Source of the DNA: Stygiobacter electus | GTDB lineage: Bacteria; Bacteroidota; Ignavibacteria; Ignavibacteriales; Melioribacteraceae | Assembly (NCBI GenBank): GCA_029210465.1 | Contig: JARGDL010000001.1 | Span: forward strand, 124,001 to 188,000 | Length of the DNA stretch: 64,000 nucleotides | Direction: 5' to 3' | In this document: in pieces, positions 59,457 to 64,000 of the stretch | How positions within the stretch are numbered: position 1 is the first letter of the stretch | Layout: every line of letters starts with the position of its first letter | Program-made: the position numbers and the translations under genes | The notes under the pieces: generated by a model | Told to the model about the DNA's origin: nothing | Databases searched by the model: none | The model's input: the letters and a program-made list of their open reading frames with translations, nothing else

Positions 59457-60743
59457 TTAAACCCAACCGCGGTCTTTACAAGCTTGAGCAACTCTATTAA
59501 TTGAAATAACATAAGCTGCATCACGCATATAAAGATTTTTCTTTTTAGCTAAATCACTAACAGCACGAAATGCGGAAGTCATTTTCGTATCAAGTTTGCT
59601 TAATACTTCATCTTTTTCCCAATAATAATTCATGTTGCTTTGAACTTGCTCAAAATAACTGCAAGTAACTCCACCAGCATTAGCAAGAAAATCTGGAATT
59701 AAGAAAATTCCTTTTTCTTGAATAATTTTATCTGCCTCTGGAGTAGTAGGACCATTTGCACCTTCAACCATAATCTTAACTTTGTTTGAAATCTTGACAG
59801 CATTATCACCACGAACTTGATTTTCAAGAGCAGCAGGAATTAAAATGTCAACTTCTTGTTCAATCCATGCATCGCCGCTTAAAACTTCATAGCCTAATTC
59901 TTTAGCTTTTGTTTTATCAATTCCGCCAAACTTATCTGTAATGTTTCTTAATTGATTTAAATTTACACCATCATTTTTCTTAAAAGTATAAGAACATTGA
60001 TCTTGTTGATCCCAGCTTGCAACTGCAATAACTTTTCCACCTAATTGAGTATAAAGTTCAATTGCATATTGAGCAACATTTCCAAAACCTTGAACACTTG
60101 CAGTTGTTTCTTCAGGTTTGATATTCATGTCTTTCAAAGCTTCACGTAAAACAAAAATAACTCCATAGCCAGTAGCTTCAGTTCTGCCAAGTGAACCACC
60201 CATTCCAACTGGTTTACCTGTAATAAAACCGGGATATTTAGCACCATGAATAGTTTCATATTCATCAAGCATCCAAAGCATGTGTTGAGCATTTGTCATA
60301 ACATCAGGTGCTGGTACATCATTTAATGGACCGACATTTTTTGCCATTTGACGAACCCAACCACGACAAATTTGTTCTTGTTCTTTTGCACTTAAGTGAT
60401 GTGGATCGCAAATTACTCCACCTTTACCACCGCCAAGTGGAATATTTACAACAGCACATTTCCATGTCATCCACATTGCTAAAGCACGAACTGTGTCTGC
60501 AGTTTCATGTGGATGGAATCTAATTCCACCTTTTGCTGGTCCTCGTGCATCATTATGTTGAACCCTAAAACCTCTAAATACTTTTGTTGTTCCATCATCC
60601 ATTTTAACTGGAATACTAAATGCATATTCACGTAATGGATCTCTTAATAATTCTCTTGTGGCACTGTCAAGATTTAATAAATCTGCAACTTTATCGAATT
60701 GTGCTTGTGCCATTTCGAAGGGATTAAATTCTTTGCTTGCCAT
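59457..60743 (-). CDS. gdhA: Glutamate dehydrogenase (Glu/Leu/Phe/Val family)
   Basis: A 428-residue dehydrogenase. Substrate domain motifs are ARGPAKGGIRFHPHETAD, MTWKCAVVNIPLGGGKGG with the catalytic lysine, and DVPAPDVMTNAQHMLWM. The Rossmann cofactor segment is VQGFGNVAQYA near residue 222; IPAALENQ and LANAGGVTCSYFE follow. Length and motifs fit the hexameric roughly 420-residue type. It deaminates glutamate to 2-oxoglutarate or the reverse. A structured leader precedes it. Confidence 0.94.
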   Translation of the reverse strand: MASKEFNPFEMAQAQFDKVADLLNLDSATRELLRDPLREYAFSIPVKMDDGTTKVFRGFRVQHNDARGPAKGGIRFHPHETADTVRALAMWMTWKCAVVNIPLGGGKGGVICDPHHLSAKEQEQICRGWVRQMAKNVGPLNDVPAPDVMTNAQHMLWMLDEYETIHGAKYPGFITGKPVGMGGSLGRTEATGYGVIFVLREALKDMNIKPEETTASVQGFGNVAQYAIELYTQLGGKVIAVASWDQQDQCSYTFKKNDGVNLNQLRNITDKFGGIDKTKAKELGYEVLSGDAWIEQEVDILIPAALENQVRGDNAVKISNKVKIMVEGANGPTTPEADKIIQEKGIFLIPDFLANAGGVTCSYFEQVQSNMNYYWEKDEVLSKLDTKMTSAFRAVSDLAKKKNLYMRDAAYVISINRVAQACKDRGWV

Positions 60744-60757
60744 AGCTTACCTCAGAC

Positions 60758-60842
60758 TTAGATTTTAAATTATAAATCTAACTTGGAGAACCAATCAAAA
60801 GATTTCCCTTTGAATCTTTTATGGCTCGTTTTCCATCCAAGT
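60758..60842 (-). promoter_or_regulatory. Structured leader of gdhA
   Basis: Three stems fall in 85 bases: TTAGATTT/AAATCTAA (60758-60765/60774-60781), an outer ACTTGGA/TCCAAGT (60781-60787/60836-60842) and inside it AAAAGATT/AATCTTTT (60797-60804/60813-60820). They lie between the predicted gdhA promoter and the ATG. A 34-codon frame (60882-60778) overlaps them but lacks a ribosome binding site. No known riboswitch was recognised. Confidence 0.45.
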
Positions 60843-60860
60843 CTTTTTTAATTAACATAT

Positions 60861-60892
60861 GAAAAATAGAGAGTTCACCCATGCTAAGCAAA
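60861..60892 (-). promoter_or_regulatory. Predicted promoter of gdhA
   Basis: On the minus strand TTTG (60892-60889), 20 bases, then TATTTTTC (60868-60861) match the Bacteroidota promoter at all but one defined position. The transcript would start near 60856 with a leader of about 110 bases. Confidence 0.5.
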
Positions 60893-60909
60893 GAATAATA
60901 AAAACTTTT

Positions 60910-60958
60910 TGTTTTGGTTTTATTAATTCCTAATTCTATTTTAATATTAACCAAAACA
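60910..60958 (+). promoter_or_regulatory. Inverted repeat upstream of prolyl oligopeptidase
   Basis: TGTTTTGGTT (60910-60919) and AACCAAAACA (60949-60958) are perfect 10-bp arms, extended inwards by TATTAA/TTAATA with a small bulge. The left arm contains a candidate -33 TTTG (60913-60916), with TATTTTAA 20 bases on (60937-60944). The right arm ends 8 bases before the TTTGGAG ribosome binding site. It could be an operator or an mRNA stem. Confidence 0.5.
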
Positions 60959-60975
60959 TTTAATTTGGAGTGTTT

Positions 60976-63087
60976 ATGAAAAAAGCATTCATTTCATTTT
61001 TAATAATTACAATTAGCTTTTCAATTTCATTTTCTCAATCACTTAATTATCCAAAAGCCAAAAAAGTTGATCAAGTTGATGATTATCATGGAACCAAAGT
61101 AGCAGATCCTTATCGCTGGTTGGAAGATAATAATTCAGATGAGACTAAAGCCTGGATCGAAGCTGAGAACAAAATTACTCAAGATTATTTAAGCAAAATT
61201 CCTTACAGAGAAAAATTAAAAAAAAGATTAACTGAACTTTGGAATTATGAAAAATATTCCGCTCCTCAAAAAGTTGGTGACTATTATGTCTTTTCTAAAA
61301 ATGATGGTTTACAGGAACAAAGTGTTGTTTATATTCAAAAAGGATTAAACGGAAAAGCTGAAGTTTTATTAGACCCAAATAAACTATCTAACGATGGCTC
61401 TGTAAGTTTAGCCGGATTATTCTTTTCAAATGATCATAAGTATTTAAGCTATGGAATTTCTAAAGGTGGAAGTGATTGGAGAGAATTTTATGTTATGGAT
61501 ATTGCTTCAAAAAAATTAACTGATGATGTTATTAAGTTTTCAAAATTCAGCGGTAACGCATGGTATAAAGATGGATTTTTCTATTCAAGATATGCTGAAC
61601 CAAAAATTGGCGAAGAATTAAAACAAAAAAATGAATTTCAAAAACTTTACTATCATAAACTTGGTACTCCTCAAAATGAAGATAAATTAATTCTTGAAGA
61701 TAATGATAATCCCAAAAGAGGATTTGGTGCAGAAGTTACTGATGATGAAAAATATTTAATAATTTCTGTTTGGGAAGGTTCTTCTTCCGAAAATATGATT
61801 TGGTATAAAAACCTTGAAACAAATGGTAATGTTATCAAACTTATCGATAACCCTGACGCTCGTTACAGTTTTATAGATAATTTTAATGATAAATTATTAA
61901 TACTTACAAATTATAATGCACCTAATAATCGAGTTGTTTTAATTGATTTGAATAATCCTCAAAAATCAAATTGGCAAACTTTAATACCTGAGGGTAAAGA
62001 TGTAATTCAAAATATTTCTCATGTTGGAGGTAAATTAATTGTTACTTATTTAAAAGATGCAACAAGCAAAGTTACAGTTTTTAGCGAAGAAGGAAATTAT
62101 TTATATGACATTAAACTTCCAGGAATCGGCAATGTTAGTGGTTTCGGTGGAAAACATTCTGACCAAGAAACTTTTTACACTTTTACATCTTTCACTTATC
62201 CTCCTACAATTTATAAGTATGATGTAAAAAATAATAAATCAACTTTGTTCAGAGAGTCAAAGGTGAAATTCAGACCAAAAGATTATGAAACAAAACAAAT
62301 TTTTTATGAAAGTAAAGATGGTACAAAAATTCCATTATTTATTGTTCATAAAAAAGGTTTAAAACTTAATGGAGAAAACCCAACTTTGCTTTATGCTTAT
62401 GGTGGTTTTAATATTTCAATGCAACCAAATTTTTCAGCTGGCAGAATTCCACTTTTAGAAAATGGTGTAGTTTATGCAATGGCTTGTTTACGTGGCGGTG
62501 GTGAATATGGAGAAATTTGGCATCAAGCAGGAATGTTAAAAAACAAGCAAAATGTTTTTGATGATTTTATTGCAGCTGCTGAGTATTTAATTAAAAACAA
62601 ATACACAAATCCAAATAAGTTAGCTATTCAAGGTGGTTCAAATGGTGGATTATTAATTGGGGCAACGATTAACCAAAGACCAGATTTATTTAAAGTTGCA
62701 TTTCCTCAAGTTGGAGTAATGGATATGTTACGTTTTCATAAATTTACAATTGGTTGGGCTTGGGTTCCTGAATATGGTTCGAGTGATAATCCAGAGCAAT
62801 TCAAATTTTTGTATGCTTATTCTCCTCTTCACAATATTAAGGAAGGTGTTAATTACCCGGCAATTATGGTTACAACTGCTGATCATGATGATAGAGTTTT
62901 TCCTGCACATTCATTTAAATATGCGGCAACTTTACAAGAAAAAGCAAGTGGTAAAAATCCAATCTTGATTAGAATTGAAACAAAAGTTGGTCACGGTGCA
63001 GGGACAAGTACTTCTAAATCAATTGAGCTTTTAACCGATTTGTATAGTTTTATGTTTTATAATATGGGAATTACACCAAAATTGTAA
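60976..63087 (+). CDS. Prolyl oligopeptidase (S9A)
   Basis: A serine peptidase of 703 residues. I chose the ATG at 60976 over GTG at 60970 because TTTGGAG sits 5 bases upstream. A signal peptide (about 1-21, ending SFSQ) predicts export. The N-terminal segment DPYRWLEDNNSDETKAWI is typical of S9A. The seven-bladed propeller spans roughly 75-410, and the hydrolase domain follows with LRGGGEYGEIWHQAG, the nucleophile in GGSNGGLLIG, Asp in DHDDRVFPAHS and His in VGHGAGTS. It cleaves short proline-containing peptides, probably in the periplasm. Confidence 0.95.
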   Translation: MKKAFISFLIITISFSISFSQSLNYPKAKKVDQVDDYHGTKVADPYRWLEDNNSDETKAWIEAENKITQDYLSKIPYREKLKKRLTELWNYEKYSAPQKVGDYYVFSKNDGLQEQSVVYIQKGLNGKAEVLLDPNKLSNDGSVSLAGLFFSNDHKYLSYGISKGGSDWREFYVMDIASKKLTDDVIKFSKFSGNAWYKDGFFYSRYAEPKIGEELKQKNEFQKLYYHKLGTPQNEDKLILEDNDNPKRGFGAEVTDDEKYLIISVWEGSSSENMIWYKNLETNGNVIKLIDNPDARYSFIDNFNDKLLILTNYNAPNNRVVLIDLNNPQKSNWQTLIPEGKDVIQNISHVGGKLIVTYLKDATSKVTVFSEEGNYLYDIKLPGIGNVSGFGGKHSDQETFYTFTSFTYPPTIYKYDVKNNKSTLFRESKVKFRPKDYETKQIFYESKDGTKIPLFIVHKKGLKLNGENPTLLYAYGGFNISMQPNFSAGRIPLLENGVVYAMACLRGGGEYGEIWHQAGMLKNKQNVFDDFIAAAEYLIKNKYTNPNKLAIQGGSNGGLLIGATINQRPDLFKVAFPQVGVMDMLRFHKFTIGWAWVPEYGSSDNPEQFKFLYAYSPLHNIKEGVNYPAIMVTTADHDDRVFPAHSFKYAATLQEKASGKNPILIRIETKVGHGAGTSTSKSIELLTDLYSFMFYNMGITPKL

Positions 63088-63098
63088 TCTTTAATTTC

Positions 63099-63292
63099 TT
63101 ACTCTTGATCTTACTCTTGCTCCTGCTCTTGCTCTTAATCATCTATTTATGATTGGGTTTAGAGTAAGATCATGAATAAGAGTAAGATTAGGATTAAGAG
63201 TAAGATTAGGATTAGGAGTAAGATTTAGATTAGGATTAAGAGTAAGATTAAGATCAGGATTAAGAGTAAGATTAAGATTAGGATTAAGAAAG
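63099..63292. repeat. Inverted hexanucleotide tandem repeat tract
   Basis: From 63161 to 63286, 21 consecutive hexamers fit a consensus RGAKTA (mostly AGAGTA, AGATTA, GGATTA) in perfect register. From about 63099 to 63140 the same repeat type occurs on the opposite strand. GATCTTACTCT (63107-63117) pairs perfectly with 63161-63171, and AATCAT/ATGATT (63137-63142/63149-63154) caps the arm. The tract lies between two converging genes and could form a long cruciform or RNA hairpin. Confidence 0.8.
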
Positions 63293-63311
63293 ATATTGAG
63301 TGTAAAAAAAT

Positions 63312-64000
63312 TTATTTCAATTTAGGAATAGTGAATTTAAACTTACTGCCTTTCTCAAGTTCACTTTCAACCCAAATTTTACCACCATGCTTCTCAACAA
63401 ATTCTTTACAAAGAATTAATCCAAGTCCAGTACCTTTTTCTTTTGAACGACCAATTTCACTATTCTTTACATCAATTCTAAAAAGTTTTTTCCTATCTTC
63501 TTCTGATAAACCAATACCTGTGTCTTCAACAGCTATTTCAATAAAGCCATCAATTATTTTACTTACAATTTTAACAGTGCCACCTTGAGGAGTAAATTTA
63601 AGTGCATTGGAAGTTAAGTTTCGAATAACTGTATCAATCATAAATTTATCAGCCATAATAATATGGGTGGAATCAACTGCGTTGATAAGTTTGATTTGCT
63701 TTTTGATTGCGTGCGCTTCTAAAAGATTAATACATTTTCCAACAAGTTGTTTTAAATGGACTGGTTCTGGATTATAATCAATTCTACCTGATTGACATCT
63801 TGCCCAATGCAATAAATCTTCTAGAAGTGTGTAAGCATTTTTTGATGATTCGCGTATTGCTTGAATAAATTCTAATCTTTCTTGGGGAGATATTTCATCA
63901 AATTCAGTTTCAAGTATTTCAGACATTGATTGAATCACAAATAAAGGGTTCTTTAAATCATGACCAATAATTGAAAAGAATTTATCTTTTGTTGCATTAG
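63312..64000 (-). CDS. Sensor histidine kinase, 5' part off window
   Basis: The frame is open from 63312 to the right edge, so 229 residues of a longer protein are visible. The H-box IIGHDLKNPLF lies about 60 bases from the edge; the HisKA domain follows. The N-box is NLTSNALKFTPQGG, G1 EDTGIGLSEEDR and G2 GTGLGLILCKEFVEKHGG, so it should be catalytically competent. An apparent GTG start at 63938 would cut through the HisKA domain and is not the true start. Sensor region and partner regulator are outside the window. Confidence 0.93.
   Translation of the reverse strand, partial: NATKDKFFSIIGHDLKNPLFVIQSMSEILETEFDEISPQERLEFIQAIRESSKNAYTLLEDLLHWARCQSGRIDYNPEPVHLKQLVGKCINLLEAHAIKKQIKLINAVDSTHIIMADKFMIDTVIRNLTSNALKFTPQGGTVKIVSKIIDGFIEIAVEDTGIGLSEEDRKKLFRIDVKNSEIGRSKEKGTGLGLILCKEFVEKHGGKIWVESELEKGSKFKFTIPKLK

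Noticed and set aside
60778..60882. 34-residue small protein upstream of gdhA
   Set aside because: There is no ribosome binding site, the predicted promoter overlaps its start, and inverted repeats explain the sequence at least as well; kept only as part of the leader finding.
63161..63286. CRISPR array
   Set aside because: The period is six bases with no spacers and no cas genes nearby.

Overview
The window is an AT-rich bacterial chromosome segment, almost fully coding, with most genes on the minus strand. Several features point to the Bacteroidota/Ignavibacteria branch, probably an Ignavibacteriales-type organism. These are a type IX secretion system (T9SS) outer-membrane translocon protein (SprA), a PorX response regulator, a T9SS C-terminal sorting domain with the NYPNPFNPTT signature, a TonB-dependent receptor with a carboxypeptidase-regulatory N-terminal domain, and TTTG-N20-TAnnTTTG promoters. 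No rRNA, tRNA, insertion sequence, phage or CRISPR array was seen, and no gene-free stretch exceeds 300 bases.

Region 1 (1-13.4 kb) is an accessory catabolic locus read leftwards from about 12.48 kb, with a divergent DeoR/AgaR-type regulator. Its order is AgaS isomerase/deaminase, KbaZ/GatZ, EamA-type permease, PfkB sugar kinase, secreted deacetylase-like protein, TonB-dependent receptor, T9SS-sorted beta-helix protein, and a secreted spherulin-4/GH135-like protein that runs off the left edge. Together these read as a pathway for attacking an extracellular galactosamine/N-acetylgalactosamine polymer, importing the products and routing galactosamine 6-phosphate through tagatose phosphates. Two near-identical 16-bp elements sit at the predicted transcription starts of the two divergent promoters.

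Region 2 (13.4-20.3 kb) holds an orphan-looking sensor kinase, a macro-domain protein, a lipoprotein aldose epimerase, a membrane glycosyltransferase, HtpG and a 57-residue TatA-like protein.

Region 3 (20.3-46.4 kb) is a long minus-strand run of housekeeping and envelope genes. They cover a GT-C glycosyltransferase, accD, a DUF1573 protein, tsaB, tsaE, porX, sprA, an NfeD protease, a catalytically degenerate ureohydrolase homologue, yajC, tgt, a rhodanese, a CorC-type protein, a UbiA-type prenyltransferase, a methylmalonyl-CoA mutase subunit, mutL, folA, thyX, glycerate kinase and a HIT hydrolase.

Region 4 (46.4-56.1 kb) has an EF-G paralogue, two small envelope/stress proteins and a complete-looking histidine operon hisG-D-C-B-H-A-F-IE. 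The operon is preceded by a classical attenuator: a 22-residue leader peptide with four His codons in five, then a terminator hairpin abutting hisG.

Region 5 (56.1-64 kb) carries a GAF + PEP/pyruvate-binding + nucleotidyltransferase fusion, glutamate dehydrogenase with a structured leader, a prolyl oligopeptidase preceded by an inverted repeat, an inverted hexanucleotide repeat tract, and a histidine kinase cut by the right edge.
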